Positions 45,172-57,316 of a stretch of DNA of 64,000 nt are shown here, in pieces. The notes under the pieces were generated by a model. That model worked only from the letters and a program-made list of their open reading frames with translations. It was not told where the DNA came from and made no database searches. Source of the stretch: Triangularia verruculosa (lineage: Eukaryota; Ascomycota; Sordariomycetes; Sordariales; Podosporaceae); contig MU864027.1 in NCBI GenBank assembly GCA_033296885.1, positions 1-64,000 on the forward strand, read 5' to 3'. Position 1 is the first letter of the stretch, and every line of letters begins with the position of its first letter. A program made the position numbers and the translations under genes.

Positions 45172-46391
45172 TCACAGTTTGGCTTCCTGCCCAGAGGCTT
45201 CCTTCTCCTTCAACAGCTTTCCGCCAAACCCCTGAATCAGGCCATCCTGGTACTCCGTCGCAACATGCACACCACTCGGGCTCCAAATTTTGCTTTCTAC
45301 GATCCCCCTTCCTCTCCCCGCCCTCGGGAACCAAACCTCCTGGATCCACCATCCATCTTCCTCCTTCATTACCGCTGCCTTGGCCTCCACATGCATTACA
45401 AAGTGATAACTCAAGCTCGCGGCCCGTCCCAAGCTCCACCCCAATCCAATATGGTTTCCTGCCATCAGAAGCCCATTCCTATCTGCCACAAACGCGTGCG
45501 CCAGCACATGAGCATTAGCATCATACCCGCTCATCCCGTCTTCATTGTCCGGCAGCGGCTTCAACAGTCGGTACAGAAGCAGCTCCCGTCTTTCATGTAC
45601 CGGTTTCCCTTCGTTGTATTCCTTCATGTCGACCTTCTTCATATCGGCAATCGGGAACGTCCCGACTTGGTCATCGCCAACAATCTCCACCACACCGCTG
45701 ATATCTACCGGTGGGGCGGGTGGCCACTCCTCCGGTCTGCGGGCGGCTAGGATAGAAGCAAAGCGCTCCTGAGGAGGCGCTTCCTGCTCGGATACCGTTC
45801 CATCCCAGTCCGGCTCTGGGAGTTTGAATGACAGCATAGCGGCGAAAGCGGGCGGGTAAAGAGGAAGCGACGCGTCTTCCACGGGGTAGTGGTCCTCGGT
45901 CGACGAGTGACTTGGCACTGACGGCTGAGAGGCAGTCACGGAAACGGTGCTGAATGTACGGGACGCCGTGACCGGGGAGGCGGTGTACACGAAGGGTCTT
46001 GTGGCGAGACCGGCACGGGTGAAGTAGCCGTTTATTGTCTTGTGTTCCCATGTTAGTGAGCACTCGTGGGAAAAGTGGTGGCGAGGACTCGACAGACATG
46101 AATATCCAACTTCTCGTGCGCCTGGGCTCCCCTTTCCTTCTCGATCTCTCTCCAGGCCCTGTACGCAGCCAAGCCTGCTTGAGCATACACATGTCCACCA
46201 AACGCCGCGGAATGGAAGCTAGGCAATTCCTTCCCCTTTGCAAAATCTGATCCTGGAAGATAGGCTGATCGAGTTGACATATATCGATAGGCTTGGCCTT
46301 CACGCGGCAGATTGACGAGCTCCAATTGTTCCTGGAAAGACAATCGCTTGTCGTCTTCATCGCCAACTGAGGGAGCCATGTTGACACTCAT
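45172..46391 (-). CDS. acyl-CoA thioesterase, peroxisomal type
   Basis: Exons 46098-46391 and 45172-46038 (59-bp intron) give 386 residues. The protein shows the double hot-dog acyl-CoA thioesterase layout: first half with SAAFGGHVYAQAGLAAYRAW and LDIHTINGYFTRAG at the splice join, then RPFVYTASPVTASRTFSTVSV. The second hot-dog holds HVLAHAFVADRNGLLMAGNH and LSYHFVMHV. The C-terminus is -AKL, a peroxisomal PTS1 variant, so it likely releases free fatty acids from CoA esters in peroxisomes. Met5 at 46379 is an alternative start. Confidence 0.85.
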
Positions 46392-49300
46392 TGATTACAA
46401 GTAGGTGAAGGAACGCGAAGAATGGTGTAGAGTTGTGGGTTCAAATAACAAGTGAGAATGTAAACGTGAAAATGAAGTTGTTAGGCGACAGTCTCACAAA
46501 CCCCTGCGGTTGCAGATTTGTAAGTCTTTTCTGTCGTGAGTACATGCAGGATGACGAGTAAATAAGATATGTAAATACTCGCGACAAGAAAGGGTACTAT
46601 CACCAGTTTAAACCCCAAAGTCCGGATTCAGTTATCCCAACCCCGGCCGAGAAGCACAGCACCCAGTGTGTGAGCGAGGCGCTCAGCTTAACGGGATGTC
46701 GTCGGCCGGGGCGGGGCGATCCACTTCGGCTTGGGGTGGCCAGCCGAGGCATTCTCCTCCACGTGATGATCTCGGCCTCCCTCTCCAATAGCGACTCGTT
46801 CTTTGGTCATACTTCGTACTGTTTGTTCGCCATCAGAAGCATGAATGTGGTAAAGTCCGATCTGGCTGCTCCGTGAAATCGTCAGCACTCGGATTGAATC
46901 CGAAGTTTAACGTCCGCCATGGGCGTGATTACGGCCGGGGAAGACAAATCGGATCCGTCCGGACTCCTGGCCCGATCGGTGCATCCTCCATCTTGGAGTG
47001 TCCCAGGCAGCATCCCATCTCTTTTTAGACACAGGGTACTCCGCAAGAAGTGGTGGGTAGGTGATGGGCCGTGACTTGAGCATAGCACGGGTCTGTGCAT
47101 TTACCAGCTGGGGAACCCAGACTTCAGTAGGGGCGCGGCGTGGAGCCAACCCCCACCAGATCAACACTCCACTTCAGACGACACATGGGGGTCACTCGGC
47201 CTTCAATCTTCGACACTAGACGCATTTTTCGTCTCCAATATCCTCTCGATACGCCAACAGGAACATGAAGAATTCTACCACGCACGGCGCCGACTCAGCT
47301 TGAACTGTTGCCCCGGCTTTTAGCTGTGGACTTATTGACCCCTATCGAACCAACATTGGCACAAACGAGCAACCTTAAAGCATCAAACATCATGATCACT
47401 CGGTTCAGATGAAATGATACTACCAGCTCGGTGGTTGATGGGAGTAAGATGATCTCCCGCTATCCCATACGAAGAGATGATATGGTGGATGATGGACCCA
47501 GAAAGCGCCAACCCACGCTCAATTCCAACATTTCCTGCCAAGTCAAGCTTCAAAGCGTCCTTCTGGCCCCATGCAAGACTACCGGCGCTTCCCTCTCCAA
47601 GGCTTTCCATTCTGGGGGGGAAAAAAAACCCGATCATCGTTCGACGGCGGGGATGCGCACAACACAGGACAAGGTGCGCCACACTGGAACTGAGGAACCA
47701 ATCCTGTAGGAGAGCTGTCCCCATGTACCAAATTTGCTGGCTGCGGTATGAGCGCGGTCGACCAAAGAGAGCGAGGGTGTGGTCAGTGGTGGAAAATTGA
47801 GGGGTCTGGATTCATGTCAACATCAACTCACCCCCATCACAGATGTGGCTAAGCCTGGCTGGATTGGCCTGGTTCCTTGTCGGCTCAGTGAAACCGTGTG
47901 GCTGGAAGAGCAAGAGAAGCGCGTGTCTGCAATTGGAAAGCCGACATATGCTGACGAGCTGCGAGGCCCTGGTAGACAACTACAGTAACGTGCCGTCGTG
48001 TTGCTAACCACCAAGGGTATGTAGGTAACCAGCCCACCAGCGAAACCCATACCGAACCAGCTTCCTATACGGGAAGGGGTGAAAATTGTAAATGAAAATG
48101 GACCCTTACTACCCTGACTAACTCACAACAATTATCCTTGGCGAAGATGAGCTTGGGGATGGCATGACACTTGAAACAAATGGTGGATACTCAGACAGAA
48201 AACCATGGAGAATAGGTAGTTGGTTAAGGTAGCTACCGACCTGGTAGACGTGTAGCCGCATTTATTTCCAACTATATCATGAAATTTCTGATAAATTGTC
48301 TCGAGCATTAGGCTCAGTTGCTGACGGCAATGTCGATAAGCAACGGGTGCAATCGGGCAGCTTCGGTCTTCAAAATTGCGATGAAACCACTGGAACGCCA
48401 AGACAGAAGAAGGAACCTCCCCCAGTCCTCGTTCTTTTCTGCTCCAACCCCTGAGCCTTGCCGACTTGCACTTCTTACCCCGGATTGGCATCTTGGTGCC
48501 CGCAGTGGAGAGAACACGAAAAAGGGCCCTGTCCAAATGCTCGCACTAAAGTACTGTGCAACATGCCATGGTCTGATCTTCCATCCCCAAAGAGCTGTCA
48601 TGAGCCAGGCCTGAATAGAAAGTCCGGCTGTTCCAGGCAAAGGGCAAAGGGTGTGGAAAAAAGCAAAAAAAAGAAAGAAAAATTGCAAAGAGGGGTTGGC
48701 ACCTCCTACGGAGCCGCCGTTACATTCCCTTCACTTGGAAGAGAGTGTGCCGCCGGCATTCTGAGAGGGAGGAGGAGGCGACGCGTGACCTGTTCAAGAC
48801 TCCCGTCGAGGCCTAAAGGCCGATCCCCATCATGTGCTGACAAGCACGACGCAGAAAAGAGCTGAAGGGAAAGCCAATGGCTGGCTGTGATATTGACAGG
48901 GTGGCATGGGCCAGCCGGTCGTGGGCGGTTTAGGCCGAAATTCCGGGGAAAGGTGTGGCCCGTGCGTCAAAAGAGGGGCTGTCTTGCTCGCTTGAGAATG
49001 CTCTGTACTCCGTACACGCCCTCTCTCTCTCAACACAAAAAGAAAAGGGATTGCATTTGGACTTTTGATTACGCCATTAAAACTCCGTGACTGGTCACAC
49101 AACACCAACACTGGCCTCTCGACTCTGCGCTAGAGACAACCTGTCACCGAAAGACAGGAGACACCAGACACAGAGACACCAGAGACACCTCGGAATCCCC
49201 CAGGAATTTGAGGCCATCTGGATATGTACATACCTAGTCCCCTCGGGTTTCCACTCATCGTCCGTTACCTGGTGCCACTCGCCTCTCTGCCTCTCCATGT

Positions 49301-49973
49301 CGAAAGTGATGCCGCTGACACGCCAGCAAACTGTCAAGGACTGTCTGACTGACCCTCGCCGCCACGCGCGAGACAACTGACCAGTCAGCGTCAGCTTGCC
49401 GGCACTACTGCGCAACCCCAGAAAGTTCCCCCTCCTCTCCCCAGAATTTCGGCCATGGATCCCATGTCGTGTTACCGTGCCTGTGGCCAGGGCTTCCCTA
49501 GCGTCGTCTTTCCAGTCGTTTTCATTAACCCTGGAACCAGATCTCCGTCTTCTCCACACGACACCGCCTGACTGGATGCCATCAAATAAATAGACCACAG
49601 CTCCATACCGCACCCATCCCGCTCCTCCCTCTTCCCTCTCAGCTTCCCTCCCCCTGCCTCCCGCATCCCGCCAGTTTGGTATCCCCGCGGAGACTGCCGA
49701 ACCACCAGACCTGGGGAGGGTTAACAGATCAGCCACCATTTCTGTCACGTTCCTGGAACCACATCTCCGGGACCCTTCCAGCCCATCTCGGAACAGCTTC
49801 GGGACTTTTATGCTCGCACATCGCTCGGTGTATGGACTGGCCGTTGTGGTCTCGGGAATCAGGGAGTCGATCATGTGTTACTAACACGACGCTCAGTTAC
49901 AGGAGGGTTACTGGTTGGAACTGTTTATCAGCGTCAGGGCCGCGAAGCGAGATAGGCTCTTGTTGTTGTGGCG
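46392..49973. other. 3.6-kb region without a supported gene
   Basis: Short frames on both strands lack motifs. The longest, 259 residues on the minus strand at 49095-49874, has a composition of chance Arg/Gly/Trp reading and is rejected. The right 0.5-0.9 kb is pyrimidine-rich on the + strand and may be a long leader of the gene at 49974. Confidence 0.45.
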
Positions 49974-51254
49974 ATGGGGCTTCAGCTTGACCCCATCAGC
50001 CAGAGTTCGTTTGAACAGTACGGACCTTGGCACTTTCGAGATTCTCGTTTTCAACAAAATGAACGCGTCGATATTGGCGCTGCCCTCTTGCGGGCTGCTG
50101 CATTACCAGCCTTGAACGACTTGTGCGGGCGTTCAACGAGAACCGGCAAAACGGATGGCCGGTTTCTGGAACTTACGGAGAAGGCGTCGTCGTCCAAGAC
50201 ACCCACCATTGTTCTACAGGAGCCCCCTTCGTCCGCCACGACTACCATTCCAACTCCTGAAGTTGTCAACAAAGGCGACGACGGTGCCGACGTTTTGTCA
50301 ACGGAGTCTCGTCTTACCTTCGACAAATTTGGTTACTCGGTGGAAGGAGTGACGTTCACCTTTACACCTAGCAGCTTACCCGTGCGCCCTCGACCAAACC
50401 TAAAGCGTCGACGACCAGACTCAGATGTGGATGGCTACGACACGGCGTCGATGAGCTGTAAAAAGCGGCGACTTTTACGACAGTTTGTGACCTCGCGCCT
50501 TTCAGCACCTTTTTCTCTTCCGGCTACTCATATTCTCAACCGAGAAGCAGTCGCCTCGGGCGACAGACGGTTTCTCAAGCTTGCCGCCATCATGGCAACC
50601 AGAAAACTTCAACCCCAGGCTCCTCCTACACCGCAGGTTAGCCCATCTTCTTTCATGCGACGGCAAGCCATTTTCAACCGGTGCCGTCTACGAATGGCCA
50701 CGGAAGGCCCGGCTCGGGGCGGGGGAGGCAGCAGTGGTACGGAAACGCAACCCAGGCATGTAATCTTGCAGCAGCCTGGTGTGGAAAGCGCGAGCCTGAA
50801 CCTTATGCGAGCGCTCAATTCATCGGCTGGGGTATCGACACCAGTCTTTGCGGTCTCTCCTCACGCGTCATCCCACGCCCCAAGGCCTATGGCTGCACCA
50901 ACATCGCCACCGAGCCGGTCACCACCACTCGGGCCAACAGCCAGCGGAACATCGCCAACAAGGCTGCGGATTCCCAGCCCAAGGCTACGCCCCCTGCGCT
51001 CGCCGGAACTGAGGGTGACTCGACCGGCTCTGGCGTTGGACGATATCGAGGACCTCGACGATGACAGCGTGGCGTTTCCCACGTCGGTGCATGAAAGCCG
51101 ATATGACGACGAGCCCGACGAGGTCTATGCCGACTTTGGTCTCATCTTTGGAGGTGGGGGCGAAGGCGACTTGTCTGATGAAGAGGGCTCTACTGAGCAG
51201 TTTGAGGATTATATGGACGACTTGGATGGGATTCCGTGGAACGCTAGGTGCTAA
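49974..51254 (+). CDS. conserved fungal-type hypothetical, probably nuclear
   Basis: A 426-residue single-exon frame. The first ATG is at 49974 (MGLQLDPISQSSFEQYGPWH). A central basic block, LKRRRPDSD and CKKRRLLRQFVTSRLS with PFSLPATHILNREA following, looks like a conserved core containing a nuclear-localisation signal. A Pro/Ser-rich disordered middle and an acidic end (DDIEDLDDDSV, FEDYMDDLDGIPWNAR) complete it. No domain name is known to me; basic core plus acidic tail would suit a transcription or chromatin-associated protein, which is inference. Confidence 0.7.
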   Translation: MGLQLDPISQSSFEQYGPWHFRDSRFQQNERVDIGAALLRAAALPALNDLCGRSTRTGKTDGRFLELTEKASSSKTPTIVLQEPPSSATTTIPTPEVVNKGDDGADVLSTESRLTFDKFGYSVEGVTFTFTPSSLPVRPRPNLKRRRPDSDVDGYDTASMSCKKRRLLRQFVTSRLSAPFSLPATHILNREAVASGDRRFLKLAAIMATRKLQPQAPPTPQVSPSSFMRRQAIFNRCRLRMATEGPARGGGGSSGTETQPRHVILQQPGVESASLNLMRALNSSAGVSTPVFAVSPHASSHAPRPMAAPTSPPSRSPPLGPTASGTSPTRLRIPSPRLRPLRSPELRVTRPALALDDIEDLDDDSVAFPTSVHESRYDDEPDEVYADFGLIFGGGGEGDLSDEEGSTEQFEDYMDDLDGIPWNARC

Positions 51255-52191
51255 ACACCCGATATTATTGTTCTTTGACGTTTCTATTGCATTTTATATA
51301 TATGGTACGGGAAGCCACGATACCAAAGGCCCCGGTTGGGCAGAATTGGCAAGCCCAGATGGTGAAGGGTAGCTTAGTTGCTTGGTCAGGTTGGGGGTGG
51401 CATATTTGTTTGATACCTAGTTGGCTGGTGGCATCCAGTCTTTGCTTTGGGGACAAACGGTTGGGCGGCACGATTGCTTTTGTTTTGTATATTGTTGTTT
51501 CAAAGACGCATTTGCTGGTTCGCGAAAACTCTGCATCATGTCCAGCGGTTCTAGGCTGTCTGTCGCTGTTGGCGGATGGCCGGCGAGAGTGGTGTTGGGC
51601 GGTGGCCAAAACTAAACTTTGTGGGATGAGACTGAAGAGAGGCTCTGTTGATTCGTGTTGTTTCTTCCATGTGTGTGGGTGTCCAAACAGACAGGACATG
51701 AAGTGCCTGGCATTCTCGCACGGCACCGGCCGATAGCGCCAAGGAACAAATATAGTTAATAAGTCTTGAAATATTGCTAGTTAATGGGCCTTGAGAGAGA
51801 ATCAATAGGCCTATCAGCTATCTTATATACCCTCCAACTATCTTCTAAGGTCTGGCGAAGCTGAACCGGCAGAGTGACTCCGGCTGCGGATAGAAACAAG
51901 CAGGGGATGCCGGTTGGACCTGTCAGGAGGGTCAACAGCTGAAGATGCAGCCCATCGGCCACCGCTCCGCTCCGTTGTCATCCGTTCTCCGACGTCACTT
52001 GTATTTTCGGCCAGGTGCGGGCGGGGCTAACAGCCATGCACCCCGCGCATCCCCACAGTCGCACCTCCAAATACATCTGATCTTTTTTTTTTTTGACTGC
52101 AGATAGACAAGACGAGGTTCCTTTATGCCAGGTTGAACCCGTCTTCAGTGCCCATTTTCTGAATTCATACACTCCCAAAAACAAACAAAAG
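51255..52191. other. intergenic, nothing supported
   Basis: About 940 bp; a T12-type homopolymer lies at about 52084-52095, 100 bp before the next ATG. Confidence 0.4.
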
Positions 52192-52861
52192 ATGGCCCCC
52201 CTCAACCCCACCGCAACCCCCTTCCTCCCCGCCATCTCCTCGCTCTCCACCCTGCCAGACACAACCATCACCTCCACCCTCGACCTCCTCTTCGAACCAA
52301 CCTCCGAGCTCCATTCCCTTGCCCTCCCCACCATCCGCACTTGCTCGTTTGGCTCCTACGACGAGCTAATCGACACGCTACGGGGCCAGCTATTGACCAT
52401 CGCTTCCGAAGTGCAGGACAATTCCGAAGGCAAGAAGAAGCTGTACCATGTCCTGGGGAGCCACCCGCGGTTGGGAGCGCCGAAGGTGAAGCAGGGCGAG
52501 AAGGTGGAGGAGCTGAGCGAGCAGAGCAGGAATGAGCAGAAGCAACTGAGAGGTGGTGACGAGAGTGAAGCGAGGAGGCTGGCGGAGCTGAATGAGGAGT
52601 ATGAGAAGACTTTCCCTGGGTTGAGATATGTTGTTTTTGTAAACGGGAGGGGGAGGGATGTGATTATGGAGGATATGGAGCGAAGAATCAGGAGGGGAGA
52701 TATTAGAGAGGAGGAGAAGGAAGGGATACAGGTAAGCCTCTTTTGGCCTTTGGTCATGAGTGAGAGAGTGGGATTTGCTAATCTGGAGTCAATAGGCTAT
52801 GTGTGACATTGCAAAGGATAGAGCAGGGAAATTACTAAAGTCTGCTGAGGAGGCCGTTTAG
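52192..52861 (+). CDS. OHCU decarboxylase (uric acid degradation)
   Basis: Exons 52192-52731 and 52796-52861 (64-bp intron with GTAAGC donor) give 201 residues. The protein matches 2-oxo-4-hydroxy-4-carboxy-5-ureidoimidazoline decarboxylase (UraD-type), which forms S-allantoin in the last step of the urate-to-allantoin route. Signatures are LGSHPRLGA (88-96) and LNEEYEKTFPGLRYVVFVNG (133-152) with the following RGR. The second exon supplies the terminal helix (MCDIAKDRAGKLL). A roughly 40-residue charged linker between the two motifs is fungal-like. No other urate gene lies nearby. Whether it is cytosolic or peroxisomal cannot be told; no PTS1 is present. Confidence 0.9.
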
Positions 52862-53226
52862 AGAACTGTTCGAGTCAGTCAATGGGTCACTTCATTCTCC
52901 CCACGACGTGATATAGTACCTTGGTTATCACATTTTAGGTTCACACCAACACGAAAGTACCTGAGATAAATTTGTTATCAAGTTCCATGGGCCAAGCTGC
53001 CCTTTCATATATCGAACATGACGGGACCTATAACGACAAGCTTGCTCAAATAACACAAGCAGAAATGGAAACCAAAGCCAGGCTGCGCTCAAGCGTTTCA
53101 GTATCATGAAATACCACGCAATCCATAAATCCCATGCCCAAACCCAGTCCAAGCAAAACAAATGGTATCAATCCAACCAAAGAAAAATAGCAACACCAAA
53201 ATACCCAGAACCAAAAAAAAAGCCCG

Positions 53227-54405
53227 CTACAATCTTGCAAACCTATCCCTCATCCATCGCGCTGTCTTCTCCCGCTTGCTTCTCGTCCGATAACTGCTCC
53301 CTGTTCCCAAAGTGCAGCAATAAGTCACAATGTACTCTCTCGCCATCTTCCTCCTGACCCTCCACCATTCCTTCTCTTCGTTCCGCTCGCTCATGGCGCG
53401 TGAAGGGGATTTGAGAAACGCCTTGGCGAACTCAATCCTGGGGTGGTTGGCACTCAACCAGTCCCTCGGGGGAGCAGCCTCCGCAGCCCGGGCAGCCGCC
53501 CTGTACCTCTCCAAAGCAAAAGACGACCGGAGGTTGAGGCTCGAATCAGGCGAGTAAAAGTCGTGGATTGCGTCCTCTAGCCTCCACTCCCACCTCTCGA
53601 AATATCGGCTTTGGTAGTACGCCTCCTTCGTTTCATCGTCTCTCATGTTCTCAACCACCCATTCCTCCTCCAACTGCACCTGATCAGATGGTGAACGGTA
53701 TCGCAGCGAGTCCGTATTCCTGGCCCGCCTCCTTTGCTTGTAGATGACCTCGTCCCCCCAGTACACCCTCACCACCTTCAGCCCCGCCCACGACTGCTTC
53801 AGCAACCTCTCCACCGACCCCGCCATCTCCATCTTGCTCCCCTCGGGCGCGCTCCCCGCCAGGCTAGGAGTGTCCCCCTTTCCCAGATCGACCTCGAGCT
53901 CCTCCAGGTTCGGACACCTCCTCACCAAACCCGAGATGAACCTCCTCTCCTTGGCCCCCTCTTCCTCTTCGATTACTTGCTCAGCGCCATCTTTCAGCCG
54001 GCTCAGCCCGCCCTCCAGCGGGAATGGAATCCCCAGCCTCCTCAGATTGGAGCAGTTTCTCTCCCCGATCCGGTCCAGAAACCACCGGAGCAAAAGGTTG
54101 ACCTGCGCCTGGTGGGGCAGGGAGGTGGCGGGCCCCGGCAGGACAAACGTGTTGTTGCTGTAGAAGAGGCCGGAAGCCTCGAGGTAGATTTGCTTGCTTA
54201 TCAAGAACAGAGTAGAGAGGTCGCGGCGGAGGGATTTGCCAATGTACTCCTTGGAGGACGAGAGCCCGTCTTTGCGCTGAGAGGCAATGACGATTGTCTC
54301 GTGGGTGGGGAGGATGTAGGAATAGATTTGGTTGCGGATTTCACCGGGGGTGGTGAGGAGGTTGATTTTGGGGCGTTTGGAATTTGTAGCCATCTTGGAG
54401 CCCAT
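53227..54405 (-). CDS. F-box-like hypothetical protein
   Basis: A 392-residue single-exon gene. Residues 14-50 (INLLTTPGEIRNQIYSYILP) and the following LFLISKQIYLEASGLFYSNN match the F-box-like N-terminal pattern abundant in filamentous fungi (LP-x-E-x-R-x-x-I-Y, then L-x-x-x-CkQIy-E). The remainder holds a leucine-rich middle (FISGLVRRCPNLEELEVDL) and a charged C-terminus, unlike any enzyme I know. Such proteins may be adaptors in ubiquitin ligases, but that is unproven here. It is convergent with the OHCU decarboxylase gene. Confidence 0.7.
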   Translation of the reverse strand: MGSKMATNSKRPKINLLTTPGEIRNQIYSYILPTHETIVIASQRKDGLSSSKEYIGKSLRRDLSTLFLISKQIYLEASGLFYSNNTFVLPGPATSLPHQAQVNLLLRWFLDRIGERNCSNLRRLGIPFPLEGGLSRLKDGAEQVIEEEEGAKERRFISGLVRRCPNLEELEVDLGKGDTPSLAGSAPEGSKMEMAGSVERLLKQSWAGLKVVRVYWGDEVIYKQRRRARNTDSLRYRSPSDQVQLEEEWVVENMRDDETKEAYYQSRYFERWEWRLEDAIHDFYSPDSSLNLRSSFALERYRAAARAAEAAPPRDWLSANHPRIEFAKAFLKSPSRAMSERNEEKEWWRVRRKMAREYIVTYCCTLGTGSSYRTRSKREKTARWMRDRFARL

Positions 54406-54438
54406 CTGCTGGTGTGGCTATGATGAATAGAAGCGATT

Positions 54439-54474
54439 GTGGTGGTGGTGGTGGTGGTGGTGGTGGTGGTGGTA
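54439..54474. repeat. (GGT)n trinucleotide repeat
   Basis: About eleven GGT/GTG units lie 34-69 bp upstream of the F-box-like gene's ATG, within its leader or promoter. Confidence 0.85.
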
Positions 54475-55621
54475 TGGTCTGCAAGTAACAGCTGACACGC
54501 TCTCAGGGGTCAGGGGTTGTTGTTTCTGTTTACTTGGCCGACGATGAGCGGGAGTAAACAAGAACGAGTGCGCAGCCAGCCAGAGATGTTGAATCATAAA
54601 AGCCAGCAGAAAAGAGGCACCGACGAGAGCAGAAGGGGGAAACCCCCGCACCAGATATACTTCCGGCCCCAACAGCTCGGTCGGAGGCTGCCCCTCGTGA
54701 GCGTTACCTTGAGGGCAGCCTTGGTCTGGGCGATGGATGCAACACAGCGGCGCAGGCGGATCGTGAACCTGGACCCGGCTGCACTCATCCGCCTCCACCG
54801 CGGCCCCCACCACATGCTCACTGGAACTCCGGTTTGCTTGATTGGCCCAGCCCTATTAAGCACCCCTGCGGCCTAGACTCGCTAGCTGATTCCCACAGCA
54901 CCGTAAACGGAGGGGTTGCATGTCATCGCAGGACTCGCGCCCATCATCACGCGGTCCTATCACACCTGGCCTCCTGCTCCCGTCGTCCAGAGGATTTTAT
55001 AATACAACATCAGTCTCGGGCAGCTCACATCATGCTTCTCAAGCCGTCTTCTGGGCCGAGCTGCGCGCGGATTGTTGGATGTTGTTTCCCAGATCAAAGT
55101 TGGCAGCGGAGGGTTACCCCTCGAATGTTCATGTCGCTTCCGTTCGGCCATAAATGCGCCGTTGGTGTTGGCGCTTCAAGGCGGTCCGAATCACGAGAAA
55201 GCAATTAGACATAGCGTCATCAAACATGCGTGACAGTCGGTGGCAGCGGGCACTACAGTACTCGTAGCAAATGCACCGCTCGCGAACTGCGGGTCTGTCA
55301 GGGTTCAATATTTCAGCCGCGCCAGCACCGATCGACAGCTCCAGCAGGTCGGGACCGTGCTGTGGAGCGCGCACGGGTGATGCGGTGCTGCTGTCAACAG
55401 GGTCTAAGGAATACGATCATGTAACAGGAACGAAGCGGGTAAAAAAGGCCGACGCCAGCAGGTTTCGTCAAACGAGTTTGACTTTTAGGCTTTTCATCTT
55501 CTCCTTGGCAGTCGACTTGCTCAGTCTAGAGCATCGGAGACCGAATAACCAGAGGACGCTTCACGTGGAGACGGAAACTCTGAATGCCCTCGAGGTGCTC
55601 ACCCGGGATACGAGCTCGACC
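54475..55621. other. intergenic, nothing supported
   Basis: About 1.1 kb between divergent genes. Short frames only. Confidence 0.4.
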
Positions 55622-56841
55622 ATGACAGCCAATAAGCCAGACATAACGCTCTACTGGTATGTCGACTAGCCCTCAGTAGGTATCATGCATTTCGCAGCGA
55701 CACTACTGCGGCCCCTTCCGCGCTGTTCTTCAAAGCCGTTGGCAAACCCACGTGCGTGAGCTTGGTCAAAGTTGTCGCGCTCAGCACGTGTCGAACATCC
55801 CTTCTCCTGTGCGTTTTGCTCGCCCAGCTGAAGATGTTGACATCTTCTCATCCCTTATTACCCCTTTTCATGTGCCCCAGATTTAACCCTAACCCTAAAC
55901 CGGATACCTACAGGCTCAACGACTCCCGAGCGCAGCGCATCGTCTGGTTACTCGAGGAACTTGATGTGAATTACAGCATCAAAATCTTCAAGCTCACTTC
56001 CAGCGGGCTTGCCCCTCCAGAGCTGGGGAAAATCCATCCCCTGGGCAAGTCCCCGGTGCTGACCATCTCATTCCCCTCTGAGCCTGACCGCGAAACGATC
56101 GTCTTGGCAGAAAGCGGCTTCATAGTTCAGTACCTCTGTGACCACTTCTCCCCCAAAAATGGAAGAGCTACGCTGGTTCCGGAGAGGTGGGTCAGGGGAA
56201 AAGAAAGGCAGATAGGAGGGGAGACGGAAGGGTGGATGAGGTACCAGTACTTGCTTCACTATGCCGAGGGAAGCTTTGCCTTGACACTCGTCATTGCCGT
56301 CATCTTGTCGAGTACGTTATTCCGCCCCCTCGGGTTGTTCTTGCCGGGAAAAAAAAAGGACCGTCCAGACTGACAGAGGGTGCGATGTAACAGTCTTCAA
56401 AAGCAAGAAGATCCCCTTCCTCATCCGCCTCATCACCGGGTTCGTCGCAGACAAGATTTACCAGGCATTTGTTCTACCGACGTAGAGAAGCATCTGGCCT
56501 TCCTGGACGGTCAGCTCGCCACTTCGCCCTCGGCTGAAACCATGACCGGTGAAGAGGGCGAGAGATATCTCTGTGGAAGCTTTTTAACCGCGGTCGACAT
56601 TTTGCTCAGCTTCAACTTGACCACGACCAGGGGCGGGGTGGGCAAGATGATGGTGTCTGCTGGCCAAGACAATAAAGGAAAGATCACTCTGTGGGAAAAG
56701 TATCCGCGGGTGAGCGAGTATCTAGAGAGGCTGCAGCAGGAGAAGGGGTATCTGAGAGCCGAAGAAAGTATCCTGGCGGCCGAGGGGAAGGAGAGTGAAA
56801 TGCAATGCTTCGAGTCTCTGAAGGAAGATTTTGTTATTTGA
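55622..56841 (+). pseudogene. glutathione S-transferase with apparent frameshift
   Basis: Proposed exons are 55622-55656, 55914-56311 and 56394-56841. The N-terminal thioredoxin-like domain is typical of fungal GSTs (ITLYW, then LNDSRAQRIVWLLEELDVNY, HPLGKSPVL, and LAESGFIVQYL as the glutathione gamma-glutamyl site). The helical C-terminal domain continues with VEKHLAFLDGQL and YLCGSFLTAVDILLSF. Between them, in exon 3, the frame runs into TAG at 56483-56485 while the family pattern continues in another frame, so one base appears to be missing at about 56470-56482. Total exon length (881) is one short of a multiple of three. It may be a true pseudogene or a sequence error. The 257-bp first intron contains a telomere-like repeat. 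Confidence 0.75.
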
Positions 56842-57316
56842 ACACAGTACCTATGAGCGAAAGCTGTAAGGACAGCATCTCGTGCTTACTCTACCGCAGC
56901 CAAAGGGAGAAGAACTCAGATTCAAACACTCAATTTTCATGAATTCGACCGTTTACCCCTATATACACCGGTATATACAGCCAACAAGACGTAACGCGCA
57001 CAAAATACCGACCGCAAGAATCCCGCCCAGCACTACGATGACAACCCCTTCTTTTCCTGTCAGCAGTATTGCTTGCTTATCTTGGTGGTGTGCCCCCGAT
57101 GAAATGCCGCTAAACTCCTGAGCGCGATGCTAAATAAAAAGTGAAGACAAAACAGGGCTGGAGAATAATAAGCCGTGTACGGGTATGGTATCAAGTAAAC
57201 ACAAAGAAGGTGCAGCAAAGATTAAGTGAGAAGTGCAACCGCGCGTCGGAGAAGAGCCATGCAAAACATCATACAAATGCGAGGAAAAATTCTTGGTAAC
57301 ACCAAGTTCCGCCTTT

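Noticed and set aside
49095..49874. 259-residue minus-strand frame
   Set aside because: It shows no domain, has chance-like Arg/Gly/Trp composition, and lies opposite a pyrimidine-rich leader.
53734..54423. 229-residue plus-strand frame
   Set aside because: It is antisense to the F-box-like gene and reads as His/Pro/Leu-rich low complexity.
56465..56485. A tiny intron to repair the GST frame
   Set aside because: Candidate GT...AG spans are 15-46 bp and either too short or in the wrong phase.
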